A stretch of 64,000 nucleotides of DNA from Betaproteobacteria bacterium (GTDB taxonomy: Bacteria; Pseudomonadota; Gammaproteobacteria; Burkholderiales; Ferrovaceae): NCBI GenBank assembly GCA_018971415.1, contig JAGXAW010000003.1:22997-86996 (forward strand), in the 5' to 3' direction. The notes beneath the pieces are model-generated. The model saw only the letters and a list, made by a program, of their open reading frames with translations, searched no databases and was not told the DNA's origin. The translations under genes were made by a program, and so were the position numbers. Shown piece after piece: positions 25,652-39,274 of the stretch. The first letter of the stretch is position 1; each line of letters begins with the position of its first letter.

Positions 25652-26177
25652 GGGTAGTTAAATAATCGTTAATATTTTTTTCAATATGAGCCACTAACTT
25701 ATCGACGCTGTGATGTGCAGTATCAATAACCAAATGCGCTGTTTCTTCGTAAAAGGGGTTACGTTCAATAAACAGCTGTTGTAATTTTTTCAGTGGATCC
25801 GTGTTTTGTAATAAGGGTCTTTGTCGGTCTTTTTTGGTTCTTTTCCATAAATCTTCAACGCGCGCTCTTAAATAGAGGGCCACGCCTTTTTGCTGGAGTA
25901 GTTGACGGGTGTTAGCGTTAAGTATCGCGCCACCACCAGTGGCTAAGACAATACCTGGTTTTTCAACTAACTCTTTAATGAGTTCAGCCTCCCGTTGCCG
26001 AAAACCCGATTCACCCTCCAACTCGAAAATGGTGGCAATGGATACCCCTGTGCGGGCCTCTAATTCCTGGTCCGCATCAATAAAGTCTAAGTGAAGTTTT
26101 TTGGCCAATTGTTTGCCAACGGTGGTTTTTCCTGCCCCCATCAAACCGATCAAAAAAATATTTGGAAAAGTATTCAT
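25632..26177 (-). CDS. aroK: Shikimate kinase (start placed at internal ATG, MNTFPNIFLIG)
   Basis: FLIGLMGAGKTTVGKQLAKKLHLDFIDAD; adjacent to aroB. Confidence 0.95.
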   Translation of the reverse strand: MNTFPNIFLIGLMGAGKTTVGKQLAKKLHLDFIDADQELEARTGVSIATIFELEGESGFRQREAELIKELVEKPGIVLATGGGAILNANTRQLLQQKGVALYLRARVEDLWKRTKKDRQRPLLQNTDPLKKLQQLFIERNPFYEETAHLVIDTAHHSVDKLVAHIEKNINDYLTTHENTQR

Positions 26178-26202
26178 GCTGTTATTGTACCCGCGCACCG
26201 CA

Positions 26203-26208
26203 TATAAT
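26203..26208 (+). promoter_or_regulatory. Perfect TATAAT -10 element upstream of mrcA
   Basis: TATAAT 22 nt upstream of the mrcA ATG; -35 region is weak. Confidence 0.4.
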
Positions 26209-26229
26209 GGCGAGTAACCGATTACGAGA

Positions 26230-28485
26230 ATGCAACTTATGTTATTAAAAAGATTGCTCATGCCATTAGGTGTTTTAATGGCGCTAGGCCTAACAGGTGC
26301 CGGATTAGTGGTTCTTGCTATGGCGCTCATTTATCCCAGTCTTCCCTCCCTTGAAGCAATGACTGACTATCGTCCCAAGGTGCCGCTTCGGGTATTTACC
26401 GCTGATAATCAGTTAATTGGTGAATTTGGAGAGGAAAAGCGCGTGGTGCTTAAATTGCGTTCTGTTCCCTTACGTATGCGTCAAGCAATTTTGGCGGCCG
26501 AGGATGACCGCTTTTATCAGCATGGTGCAGTGGATTATCAAGGTGTTTTAAGAGCACTCTTTGCGGATATTTTTTCAGGTAGCGCAAAAGAAGGAGCAAG
26601 TACCATTACTATGCAGGTTGCGCGTAATTTCTTTTTAAGTAATGAGCGAACAATTACCCGTAAAGTGTCTGAGATTTTGTTGGCCTACAAAATTGAGAGT
26701 AACTTATCGAAAGACCAAATTTTAGAGCTGTACATCAATCAGATTTATTTAGGTCAGCGCGCCTATGGTTTTGGTGCTGCCGCCTATGTGTACTATGGTA
26801 AGTCTCTTGATCAATTGTCCGTCTCGGAAATGGCTATGTTAGCGGGCCTGCCTAAGGCACCATCCAGATACAATCCAATGATTAACCCAAAGCGCGCTGC
26901 CTTAAGGCAGCAATATGTTTTACGTCGTATGCGTGAACTCAATTATATTAACGTGGCTGAGTACAACTACGCCATGGAGCACCCAGGTCATGTGGCCGAT
27001 AGCCGTTCAGTGTATTCCGTTAAAGCAGATTACGTGGCGGAATTGGTTCGTCAGTACATGGTCAAAGCCTATGGGGAGAGAGTCTATGGCTTAGGTTATA
27101 AGGTCATTACGACCCTGTACAAGGCCAATCAAAATGCCGCCTTTGATGCCGTTCGTCGCGGAGTGCTGGCCTATGATCATCGACATGGTTACCGTGGTCC
27201 TGAGGACAGCGTGGAACTTCCAGATCACGCTATTACCGACGCTGATCTTGAGGACGCCATCTCCGACTACGACATCAGTAACGGACTTTATCCTGCTGTT
27301 GTTGTTGATGCTTCGACGCAAGAGGTTAGGGCGTATGTTAAGTCGCTCGGTATGATGGTGCTGCGCGGCGATCAGTTAACTTTTGCCAAGGCTGGTTTAG
27401 AGGCTAATGCCAAACATAGCTTACGTATACAACGCGGATCAGTAATTCGAGTTGAGCAGGAAGACAATGGGGTGTGGACGCTGTCACAGTACCCTAAGGT
27501 GGAGTCGGCGTTGGTATCCATTGATAGCCACACAGGAGCAATTCGCGCCTTAGTGGGCGGTTTTGATTTTGATAACAATAAATACAATCATGCCATTCAA
27601 GCCTATCGCCAACCTGGCTCTAGTTTTAAACCCTTTATTTATTCAGCGGCCTTAGAGAAAGGGTATATGCCTTCTACGCTCATGGATGATTTACCGCTCA
27701 CGATTAACGATCCTAATATTAACGGCGGACAACCTTGGCAGCCGCATAATTATGAGAATGAGTATCTTGGTCCGATGCCACTACGTTTGGCTCTGGCTAA
27801 ATCTAAAAACATGGTAGCTATTCGATTATTACAAGCCATCACGCCTTCCTATGCCCATCAGTACATCACGCGTTTTGGTTTTGAACCAGATAAGCATCCT
27901 CCTTATTTGAGTATGGCGTTGGGTTCTGGTTTGGCAACCCCAGTTCAGATGGCCACGGCCTATGCTGTGTTTGCTAATGGCGGCTTTAGAGTTAAACCCT
28001 TTTATATTGATCATATTGTCGATGCTCAAGGAAAGATCATCAGTCAAACCATTCCTCAAGTGGCGGGTGAGGGCGCTGAACAGGTGATCGATGAGCGTAA
28101 TGCTTTTGTGATGCGCAGTATGCTCAAAGAAGTCATTCGTCAGGGGACGGGTGTGAAAGCTCAAGAGTTGGGCCGTAACGATTTAGCAGGAAAAACAGGG
28201 ACAACCAACGATTTGGTGGATGCATGGTTTACGGGTTTTCAGCCCTCATTGGTCGCAGTTGCTTGGGTTGGCTTTGATAAACCGGTGACGCTAGGCTCTG
28301 GTGAGACGGGAGCGCATGCGGCGCTACCCATTTGGATTGATTACATGAAAGTTGCCTTAAGTCATACTCCCGAGAGTCAAGAGAGTATGCCACCAGGTGT
28401 TGCCTATGTGTCCATTAACCCCGCTACCGGTAAACCTGATAGATCAGGATCAGTGATGGATTACGTGTATACAGATACAAGGTAG
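26230..28485 (+). CDS. mrcA: Penicillin-binding protein 1A (class A PBP)
   Basis: AAEDDRFYQHGAVDYQGVLRA, GASTITMQVARNFFLS, RQPGSSFKPFIYSAALE, GKTGTTNDLVDAWFTG. Confidence 0.96.
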   Translation: MQLMLLKRLLMPLGVLMALGLTGAGLVVLAMALIYPSLPSLEAMTDYRPKVPLRVFTADNQLIGEFGEEKRVVLKLRSVPLRMRQAILAAEDDRFYQHGAVDYQGVLRALFADIFSGSAKEGASTITMQVARNFFLSNERTITRKVSEILLAYKIESNLSKDQILELYINQIYLGQRAYGFGAAAYVYYGKSLDQLSVSEMAMLAGLPKAPSRYNPMINPKRAALRQQYVLRRMRELNYINVAEYNYAMEHPGHVADSRSVYSVKADYVAELVRQYMVKAYGERVYGLGYKVITTLYKANQNAAFDAVRRGVLAYDHRHGYRGPEDSVELPDHAITDADLEDAISDYDISNGLYPAVVVDASTQEVRAYVKSLGMMVLRGDQLTFAKAGLEANAKHSLRIQRGSVIRVEQEDNGVWTLSQYPKVESALVSIDSHTGAIRALVGGFDFDNNKYNHAIQAYRQPGSSFKPFIYSAALEKGYMPSTLMDDLPLTINDPNINGGQPWQPHNYENEYLGPMPLRLALAKSKNMVAIRLLQAITPSYAHQYITRFGFEPDKHPPYLSMALGSGLATPVQMATAYAVFANGGFRVKPFYIDHIVDAQGKIISQTIPQVAGEGAEQVIDERNAFVMRSMLKEVIRQGTGVKAQELGRNDLAGKTGTTNDLVDAWFTGFQPSLVAVAWVGFDKPVTLGSGETGAHAALPIWIDYMKVALSHTPESQESMPPGVAYVSINPATGKPDRSGSVMDYVYTDTR

Positions 28486-28488
28486 ACA

Positions 28489-30086
<1,598 letters not shown>

Positions 30087-30104
30087 CTAATCGTTAAAAA
30101 TGAC

Positions 30105-30133
30105 GGAACTTTATTCTTTAACTCCTACTCTAC
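30105..30133 (+). promoter_or_regulatory. Putative ECF (RpoE/AlgU-like) promoter: GGAACTT-N17-TCTAC
   Basis: GGAACTT at 30105-30111, TCTAC at 30129-30133, 17-nt spacer. Confidence 0.4.
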
Positions 30134-30138
30134 CACTA

Positions 30139-30245
30139 GGTTGGCTAATTACTGTTAATTACCAACGCCTGCTCTCTCCCTATGCAGGTGCCTTATTTAA
30201 AAGGCCTTCACCCCCTACCCTTCCCAATTGTAGGGGGTTTTTTTT
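30139..30245 (+). ncRNA. Candidate small regulatory RNA convergent with engB (Spot 42/ErsA-like position)
   Basis: Upstream ECF-like promoter; 5' hairpin GTTGG-C-TAATTA/CTGT/TAATTA-CCAAC; CU-rich linker CTCTCTCCCT; hairpin GCCTT-ATTTAA-AAGGC; 3' intrinsic terminator; no annotated + strand gene here. Confidence 0.6.
30211..30245 (+). terminator. Strong intrinsic terminator on the + strand
   Basis: Perfect 8-bp stem CCCCCTAC (30211-30218)/GTAGGGGG (30230-30237) followed by eight T residues. Confidence 0.85.
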
Positions 30246-30867
30246 ATTCTTCTTCCGCTAACTCATTGATACTGTTCTCTTTTTTAAAGAAAGAGTGAAG
30301 TAATTCGGTGACCTCATCAAAGCCCTGGCGGTTATGGCTTGAAAAAGGAATAACACTATAAGGTAGCTTGAGGTTCTTTAATTCTGCTTTAACTTCCTGC
30401 AATACCTTGGTCTGCCCACCACGACCCAGTTTGTCGGCCTTAGTCAACAGGATTAACAGAGGTTTGCCTGTGGGTTCAAACCATTCTAGCAATTGGCGAT
30501 CAAGGGGGGTTAGGGGATGGCGAATATCCATTAATACTACCAGTGCCCGAAGAGAGTCACGGTAGGTGAGGTACTGTGACAGAAGCTTCTGCCAATGCAG
30601 TTTCACAGAGAGGGGCACTTCAGCGTAACCATATCCTGGTAAATCCACTAAAAAGCAGTCATCTCCCAGGGAAAAGTAGTTAATATGCTGCGTTCTACCA
30701 GGAGTTTTACTGGTAAAGGCTAACTTTCTTTGCTGTGTTAAGCAATTAATGGCACTGGATTTACCGGCGTTTGAGCGTCCGGCAAAAGCCACTTCCACAA
30801 TATTGTCAGGGGGCAAGCCCTTCCACTCATTGACAGTAATAAAAAACTTAGCTTGGTGAAAATTCAC
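30244..30867 (-). CDS. engB: Ribosome biogenesis GTP-binding protein EngB/YsxC/YihA
   Basis: EVAFAGRSNAGKSSAINCLTQ, TPGRTQHINYF, DLPGYGYAEVP. Confidence 0.97.
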   Translation of the reverse strand: MNFHQAKFFITVNEWKGLPPDNIVEVAFAGRSNAGKSSAINCLTQQRKLAFTSKTPGRTQHINYFSLGDDCFLVDLPGYGYAEVPLSVKLHWQKLLSQYLTYRDSLRALVVLMDIRHPLTPLDRQLLEWFEPTGKPLLILLTKADKLGRGGQTKVLQEVKAELKNLKLPYSVIPFSSHNRQGFDEVTELLHSFFKKENSINELAEEE

Positions 30868-30879
30868 TTGGATTATCCT

Positions 30880-32166
30880 TTAGCTTGCCAGCTGACAAAA
30901 TACTTTTTCCGCGGCTTCTAGCGTTTCATCAAGCTCCTGTGTGCCATGCACAGTGGAAACAAAGCCAGCTTCAAAGGCTGATGGGGCAAAATAAATCCCT
31001 TCGGTGAGCATGCCATGGAAAAAACGTTTGAAAAGCTCATTATCAGCACGCATGACCTCTGCAAGATTGCTCGGGCACTGCGCTTGAAAATGTAAACCAA
31101 ACATGCCTCCCACCGAGCAGGAGGAGAGGTTAAAGCCATAGCGCCCACCAATTTCCGTTATGCCGTCCATCACCGCCCGGGTTATGTCGCCCAAGCGTTC
31201 ATATAAGCCAGGCTCTCTCGCTAAGCGTAAATTCGCTAACCCTGCGGTCACAGCAACCGGGTTACCCGATAGGGTGCCTGCTTGATAAACGGGTCCCAGT
31301 GGAGCCAAATGCTCCATGATATCTCGTCGTCCACCAAAGGCGGCTAAGGGCATGCCACCACCGATGACTTTCCCTAGTGTAGTTAAATCAGGCTTAATGC
31401 CATAGATAGACTGCGCGCCACCCAGTGCCACTCTGAAGCCCGTCATCACCTCATCAAAGATTAAAACAGCACCATACTGTTGAGTAACTTCGCGGCAGGC
31501 CTGTAAGAAGGCGTGATGGGGAAGAACCATATTCATGTTGCCGGCAATGGGCTCCACGATGATCGCTGCAATCTCTTCGCCATAGCGCTGAAAACAGGCT
31601 TTTAATGCCTCCACATCGTTGTAGGGTAAAACCAGTGTGTGAGATGCCAGATCAGCGGGAATACCTTTTGAGTCGGGTTGGCCCAAGGTCAAGGCTCCTG
31701 AGCCTGCCTTAACGAGGAGCGCATCACCATGGCCGTGATAGCATCCATCAAACTTTACAATGTTAGTGCGTCCCGTAAAGCCCCGGGCAAGACGAATAGC
31801 ACTCATGGTGGCTTCAGTGCCTGAGCTTGTGAGACGGAGCATCTCAAGGGAGGGCATAAGGGCAATAATTTCCTCTGCCAGTGTGATTTCAAGCTCCGTT
31901 GGTGCACCAAAACTCATCCCATCTTTGGCAATGGCGCACACTGCGTTAACAATCTCAGGGTTGGCATGGCCGTGTAATAGGGGTCCCCATGAACATACAT
32001 AATCAATGTATTCTTGGCCTGCAGCATCCCAAAAGCGAGGACCTTTTCCTTTTTGAAAGAAACGGGGTGTTCCCCCTACACTGCGAAAGGCTCGAACAGG
32101 AGAATTAACGCCACCAGGAATAACCTGTTGGGCACGATTAAATAATTCTTCATTGGTGGTGTTCAT
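30880..32166 (-). CDS. hemL: Glutamate-1-semialdehyde 2,1-aminomutase (start placed at MNTTNEELF)
   Basis: [56 protein letters not shown]. Confidence 0.97.
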   Translation of the reverse strand: MNTTNEELFNRAQQVIPGGVNSPVRAFRSVGGTPRFFQKGKGPRFWDAAGQEYIDYVCSWGPLLHGHANPEIVNAVCAIAKDGMSFGAPTELEITLAEEIIALMPSLEMLRLTSSGTEATMSAIRLARGFTGRTNIVKFDGCYHGHGDALLVKAGSGALTLGQPDSKGIPADLASHTLVLPYNDVEALKACFQRYGEEIAAIIVEPIAGNMNMVLPHHAFLQACREVTQQYGAVLIFDEVMTGFRVALGGAQSIYGIKPDLTTLGKVIGGGMPLAAFGGRRDIMEHLAPLGPVYQAGTLSGNPVAVTAGLANLRLAREPGLYERLGDITRAVMDGITEIGGRYGFNLSSCSVGGMFGLHFQAQCPSNLAEVMRADNELFKRFFHGMLTEGIYFAPSAFEAGFVSTVHGTQELDETLEAAEKVFCQLAS

Positions 32167-32815
32167 GGTGCATCCTTGATTCAATAATAAGTTGTTGGAA
32201 TTGTTGTACTGTTTCATTAAGAGTTTCTAAATTCGCTAAGGCACCAACCACAGCAATGGCGTCAGCTCCTGCATGGATGACAGCTTTAGCATTGTTCACA
32301 GTGATGCCACCAATGGCTACTTTGGTGATTGATCTGAGTGTCCTGTCTTGATCAAATAAATGAAGAGGGGCTATGGCGGCATGAGCTTTGGTGCTGGATG
32401 GAAAAACACTGCCAAAGGCCACATAATCAGCCCCCAGTTCTTGGGCTTTCATTGCAAGATCAAGATCTTGATAACAGGAGGCACCCACCATCAATGTGTG
32501 GGTGGAATAGCGAGTGTTAAGCTCGTTTAAGGATAAATCTTGCGTACCCAAGTGAACTCCATAAGCATTTATTTCCAGTGCCAGCTCCACATCATCGTTA
32601 ACAATAAGGTGGGCACCTCTCTCAGAGAGGTATGACTGCAGTGCACGCGCTTCTTGTTGTTTCATGGCGTTAGACAATTGTTTTCTGCGATATTGAAACC
32701 ACTTAACACTATGGCGTGTTAAGGCTTCAGCCCACAGCATAAGCTCGGTAAAGGAGAAGGATTCAGGGGTTATGGCGTAAAGACCGCTTGGCGTGTCGCG
32801 TTTAATGTGTGTCAC
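32150..32815 (-). CDS. thiE: Thiamine-phosphate synthase
   Basis: [39 protein letters not shown]. Confidence 0.93.
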   Translation of the reverse strand: MTHIKRDTPSGLYAITPESFSFTELMLWAEALTRHSVKWFQYRRKQLSNAMKQQEARALQSYLSERGAHLIVNDDVELALEINAYGVHLGTQDLSLNELNTRYSTHTLMVGASCYQDLDLAMKAQELGADYVAFGSVFPSSTKAHAAIAPLHLFDQDRTLRSITKVAIGGITVNNAKAVIHAGADAIAVVGALANLETLNETVQQFQQLIIESRMHHEHHQ

Positions 32816-33632
32816 CCGCTTGTCGATCCTCTCTTGCCCAGAATAAGCGATCAGGTATGGGTTGCCCCATCCCTAAGCGAAATGCATCTTTCAGGGTTTG
32901 CCATGTGTATTCCTGCGCTTCAGCTACGGCTTCTGCAATATCAAGGCCTTGTGCTAATCCTGCGGCAATGGCTGAACTTAACGTGCAGCCAGAGCCATGG
33001 TAGCTTCCAGATAAGCGCTCCCAGCCATCAGCGCGGATGACGCCCTCTCGGCCATAGAGCGTATTAATCACTTGGGTGGTGTGGTGGTGAGTGCCTGTAA
33101 TCAGAACATACTCACACCCCGTGGCTAAAATTTCTTCAGCCGCTAGAGCCAAATCTTGATTATCCTCTTCTTGGCTGTCATCTGCTGTGAGTCTAAGGAT
33201 TTCTAAGGTGTTAGGAGTAATGATGGTGGATTGCGGGATAATTAAATCCTTCATGGCAGCAATCATGTCCTCAGAGGCCAGTTCATCGCCTCGACCACTT
33301 GCTAAAACTGGATCAAGCACTAAGGGTATTTCTGGGTAGTCAGACACAATCTCGGCGATGGCGGCAATGCTCTCAATACTGCCTAAAACCCCCAATTTAA
33401 ACACGGCGACCGGAACATCTTCCAGAATACAACGGGCTTGATCAGCCACCCACTCAGCATCGAGCGGAAAAACATCCTCTACCCCTGTGGTGTCTTGAAT
33501 GGTGACAGCGGTCACCACAGACAAAGGATGACATCCCATGGAGGAGAGAGTCATGATGTCAGCCTGTAAACCGGCACCCCCGCTGGGGTCGGTGGCGGCA
33601 AAGACTAAAACGGCTGGTGGTGGAGTGGTCAT
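32802..33632 (-). CDS. thiD: Hydroxymethylpyrimidine/phosphomethylpyrimidine kinase
   Basis: DPSGGAGLQADIMTLSSMGCH, GSGCTLSSAIAAGLAQG. Confidence 0.95.
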   Translation of the reverse strand: MTTPPPAVLVFAATDPSGGAGLQADIMTLSSMGCHPLSVVTAVTIQDTTGVEDVFPLDAEWVADQARCILEDVPVAVFKLGVLGSIESIAAIAEIVSDYPEIPLVLDPVLASGRGDELASEDMIAAMKDLIIPQSTIITPNTLEILRLTADDSQEEDNQDLALAAEEILATGCEYVLITGTHHHTTQVINTLYGREGVIRADGWERLSGSYHGSGCTLSSAIAAGLAQGLDIAEAVAEAQEYTWQTLKDAFRLGMGQPIPDRLFWAREDRQAGDTH

Positions 33633-33687
33633 GATACAGTTGCTCTTAAAGGCGTCCGGTTTTATGATGTTTGTTTTTGTGGGTAAA

Positions 33688-33707
33688 GAGTTAAACTCTA
33701 TTAACTC
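33688..33707. promoter_or_regulatory. Inverted repeat GAGTTAA-N6-TTAACTC in the thiD/rubredoxin divergent intergenic region
   Basis: 7-bp perfect dyad; a further TTAACTC half site occurs about 20 bp downstream. Confidence 0.35.
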
Positions 33708-33748
33708 ACTATAGTCGAACCATTTTAACTCAATTCTTTAGGAAAAGT

Positions 33749-33931
33749 ATGAATACAGCAGCACCTTTTAAAACCTATTTGTGTCTTATTTGCGGGTATA
33801 TTTATGATGAAGAGCAAGGTGATCCAGAGGAAGGCTTAGCCCCTGGAACGCGTTGGGAAGATGTGCCGGTGAATTGGGTGTGCCCAGAATGCGGAGCCAG
33901 AAAAGAAGATTTTGAGATGATTGAAATCTAG
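33749..33931 (+). CDS. Rubredoxin
   Basis: 60 aa; [48 protein letters not shown] with two CxxC motifs. Confidence 0.97.
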   Translation: MNTAAPFKTYLCLICGYIYDEEQGDPEEGLAPGTRWEDVPVNWVCPECGARKEDFEMIEI

Positions 33932-34752
33932 CCGTTACTCCAATCTACCCAACCTTGGTAGGCAGTTATCAGAATTAAAATGCCAAATACAATGCGGTAA
34001 AAGGCAAAAGACGTAAAACGGTGCTGGCTCACAAATCGCAGTAATGCCCGCACCGTTATAAAAGCAAAAATAAACGAAAATACACTTCCCACAAAAAATA
34101 AAGCAATGTCTTCACGGTGAAAGAGATGTCGGTATTTCACAACCTCATAGAGAGTGGCTGCAAAGAGCGTTGGAATAGCAAGAAAAAAAGAGAACTCGGT
34201 GGCCGCTTGGCGCGATAAGCCAAAAAACAAAGCCCCCATGATCGTGGCCCCTGATCTTGAAGTGCCAGGTATTAAAGCCAAGGATTGGCAAAGCCCTATT
34301 TTAAGCGCCGTTTGCCAAGTCATTTCCTCCACGCTGTGAATCACGGTTTTATTTTGTCGTGATTCAATCCACAGAATAAAAAAAGCTCCGATGATAAAAG
34401 CCAAGGCCACAGGCAAGGGAGCAAACAGGCTGGCTTTGATTTTTTTGGCGAAGAGTAAACCCAGGACAGCTGCCGGTAAAAAGGCCAGTAACAAGTTTAT
34501 AACAAAGCGCTGAGCACTTGGCTTGGTGGGTAAGTCACAAAGTACCTGAGTGATTTTACGGCGGTATTCCCAGCACACCGCCAAAATGGCGGCGAACTGA
34601 ATAACGATTTCAAAGACTTTACCTTTTTCATCATTAAAGTGAAGAAGGCTTCCTGCCAGTATCAAATGTCCCGTGGAGGACACGGGCAAGAACTCAGTTA
34701 ATCCTTCAACCACACCTAAAATAGCCGCCTTGGCCAGTAATACGCCACTCAT
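33928..34752 (-). CDS. uppP: Undecaprenyl-diphosphatase UppP (BacA)
   Basis: [36 protein letters not shown]. Confidence 0.96.
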   Translation of the reverse strand: MSGVLLAKAAILGVVEGLTEFLPVSSTGHLILAGSLLHFNDEKGKVFEIVIQFAAILAVCWEYRRKITQVLCDLPTKPSAQRFVINLLLAFLPAAVLGLLFAKKIKASLFAPLPVALAFIIGAFFILWIESRQNKTVIHSVEEMTWQTALKIGLCQSLALIPGTSRSGATIMGALFFGLSRQAATEFSFFLAIPTLFAATLYEVVKYRHLFHREDIALFFVGSVFSFIFAFITVRALLRFVSQHRFTSFAFYRIVFGILILITAYQGWVDWSNG

Positions 34753-34761
34753 GGTTATTCC

Positions 34762-36699
<1,938 letters not shown>

Positions 36700-36798
36700 T
36701 TAGACTATGAGTGTACCTCGAAAAGCGAATTTCGTCGCTCAACTCGAGAGTTTCTTTTTATCTCGGACGTTTTTGGTAGAATAAAGTTTTAAGTTGCC

Positions 36799-37464
36799 TT
36801 GGAGTCTTTTGTGAATATCGAACAAGCCCGTTTTAATATGGTTGAGCAGCAAATTCGTCCTTGGGACGTGTTGGATTTCACTGTTCTTGATTTGCTGTAT
36901 GAAGTGAAAAGAGAGGATTTTGTACCAAGTCAGTATCAAAGCATGGCCTTTATGGATACAGAAATTCCCTTGGCGCATGGAGAATCAATGCTCTCACCTA
37001 AGTTAGAGGCCAGATTACTTCAGTCTTTGGCTTTAAAAGAAAACCATAAAGTATTAGAAATTGGCACAGGCAGTGGTTACATGGCGGCGCTGATGAGTCG
37101 TTTAGCCCACTCAGTCACCACCCTCGAGATTCACCATGATTTAGCGCAGCAAGCACAAGCCAGGTTAACCCGCCATGGCCACCACAATGTCTCAGTGGTG
37201 ATTGGTGATGGCGCTCAAGGTTACGGCGAAGCGCTAAGCTGGGACGCGATTTTATTAAGTGGGTCAGTTCCTCAATTGCCTCAAGTTTTTCTAGATAGTC
37301 TTGCTGTGGGAGGCGTATTAATTGCAGTGGTAGGCTTTGCTCCCACCATGTTCGTGACGCGCTACAAACGCTTGAGTGAAAAAGACTACCACAGCGAGGT
37401 TTTATTTGAGACGGTGATTCCGGCACTTCATCATATAGGCAAAGCTTCACGCTTCGAGTTTTAA
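36799..37464 (+). CDS. pcm: Protein-L-isoaspartate O-methyltransferase family protein
   Basis: MVEQQIRPWDVLD, VLEIGTGSGYMAALMSRLA. Confidence 0.88.
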   Translation: MESFVNIEQARFNMVEQQIRPWDVLDFTVLDLLYEVKREDFVPSQYQSMAFMDTEIPLAHGESMLSPKLEARLLQSLALKENHKVLEIGTGSGYMAALMSRLAHSVTTLEIHHDLAQQAQARLTRHGHHNVSVVIGDGAQGYGEALSWDAILLSGSVPQLPQVFLDSLAVGGVLIAVVGFAPTMFVTRYKRLSEKDYHSEVLFETVIPALHHIGKASRFEF

Positions 37465-38015
37465 TCTGTTTTTTCGTAACTGACCTCAAGAATATCAATT
37501 TCACGCTTGCCGGCAGGGCTCATGAAGGTAACATGATCGCCCTCCCTGGCCTTTAAAAGAGCCTTGGCAATGGGCGAAATCCAACTGATCTTCCCCTCTG
37601 AAGGATTGGTTTCATCAATGCCGACAATTTGGAAGCGTTGCTCTTTGCCCTCATTATCACTAATGAGAACATAAGCACCAAAGAAGATTTGATCGTTTCC
37701 TTTTTGTTGTAAAGGATCTACCACCTGGGCAATTTCAAGGCGCTTAGTTAAAAAGCGCAGGCGTCGATCGATTTCTCTTAATCGACGTTTACCGTAGATA
37801 TAGTCGCCGTTTTCCGATCGATCGCCGTTTGAGGCGGCCCAAGCAACGGTTTCAACGACCTTAGGACGCTCCTCACGAATCAGCCATTCCATTTCGTTTT
37901 TAAGCCGCTCAAAGCCTTCTGGCGTGATGTAATTGGGGCCTTTGATGGGCGGTATGGATGGATTTATCTCCTCGTCCTCATCCTGGTCGGTATCTTTGGT
38001 AAAGGCTTTGTTCAT
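37461..38015 (-). CDS. greB: Transcription elongation factor GreB
   Basis: ITPEGFERLKNEMEWL, SNGDRSENGDYIYGKRRLREIDRRLRFL. Confidence 0.95.
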   Translation of the reverse strand: MNKAFTKDTDQDEDEEINPSIPPIKGPNYITPEGFERLKNEMEWLIREERPKVVETVAWAASNGDRSENGDYIYGKRRLREIDRRLRFLTKRLEIAQVVDPLQQKGNDQIFFGAYVLISDNEGKEQRFQIVGIDETNPSEGKISWISPIAKALLKAREGDHVTFMSPAGKREIDILEVSYEKTD

Positions 38016-39274
38016 GGTCTGTGGTCAGGCATATAGCGTTTAATGAGTGTCATGATGGCTTCAGTTGCCCCTTGATGGGTGAGGGTAAAGTGTTTACCAG
38101 CTTCCCCCATGGAGGCTCTTTTCTGACTGTCACTTAATAGCTGAGGGATGAGAGTGAGAAGCTCATCAATTTGATTAAAGCGCATGGCAGCGCCCGCATC
38201 AAGGGCGAAGCGGACTGCTTCCTGAAAATTATAAGTATGGGGCCCGACAATAACGGGACACCCCATGGCGGTGGCCTCGATGAGGTTTTGTCCGCCGAAG
38301 GGCAATATACTGCCACCCATTACGGCAAGATCAGCCGCTTGATAATAGTTACCCATCTCACCCATGCTATCGCCCAAAAGAACACTGATTTCATCGGGTA
38401 TATTTTGGCGTTCGCTACGACGCACAAAGGGAATCTGTTTTTTGGTGAGTAACGCAGCCACTTCATTAAAGCGCTGTGGGTGACGGGGGACAAGCAGTAA
38501 TAGTTGGTGCTCAATGTTCAAGCGCTGAAAGAGTTTTATGATGATCTCCTCTTCGCCGGGCCTAGTGCTCGCTGCAAGCCATACTTGGCGATGGGTGGAC
38601 CACAATTGACGCAGATTGTCTTGAGCACTTTCCTGTGTTTTTTTGGCCGCATCAAATTTGATGTTGCCCACCACCACCACCTCCTTAGCGCCCAATAGTT
38701 TAAAACGCTCGGCATCCTGCACCGCTTGAGTGGCAATGACCGTTAACTGGTTTAACACATGTTTGGTTAAGGGTTGATAGCGTTGATAGCGTTGGTAAGA
38801 GCGTTGAGAGAGGCGGGCGTTGACCAAGAGAAGCGGGATTGATTGCTGATGACATTGATCAATTAATTCAGGCCAAATCTCCGTTTCTAATAAAATCCCC
38901 ATCTGAGGCCTAACCCGTTTTAAAAAGCGCTGTACAGCGCCCTGTGTGTCATAGGGAAGGTAGCAGCGAAAGGCCAGTTGATTGAGGGTCGCTTCCTCTG
39001 TGCTCCTTCCAGTGGGTGTCATATGAGTCAGAACAATTTGATGATCTTTATAATGATCTTTTAATTGCTGTATGAGAGTCACGGCAGCGCGGGTTTCGCC
39101 AACGGAGACGGCATGCAGCCAAATTACTGGATCCTTCCCCTTAAAGGGAGTAAACCCCAGGCGCTCCAGCCAGTGTTGCCGGTAACGAGAATCTAAACGA
39201 CTTTTCCACAGTAAGCGTAAAAAAGCAAAGGGCAGTAACAGTAGAATTAAAAAACGATAGCGAGTCATAAACAC
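38012..39274 (-). CDS. waaA: 3-deoxy-D-manno-octulosonic acid transferase (KdtA)
   Basis: WLHAVSVGETRAA, TPTGRST, MGGSILPFGGQNLIEATAMGCPVIVGPHTYNF. Confidence 0.95.
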   Translation of the reverse strand: MFMTRYRFLILLLLPFAFLRLLWKSRLDSRYRQHWLERLGFTPFKGKDPVIWLHAVSVGETRAAVTLIQQLKDHYKDHQIVLTHMTPTGRSTEEATLNQLAFRCYLPYDTQGAVQRFLKRVRPQMGILLETEIWPELIDQCHQQSIPLLLVNARLSQRSYQRYQRYQPLTKHVLNQLTVIATQAVQDAERFKLLGAKEVVVVGNIKFDAAKKTQESAQDNLRQLWSTHRQVWLAASTRPGEEEIIIKLFQRLNIEHQLLLLVPRHPQRFNEVAALLTKKQIPFVRRSERQNIPDEISVLLGDSMGEMGNYYQAADLAVMGGSILPFGGQNLIEATAMGCPVIVGPHTYNFQEAVRFALDAGAAMRFNQIDELLTLIPQLLSDSQKRASMGEAGKHFTLTHQGATEAIMTLIKRYMPDHRP

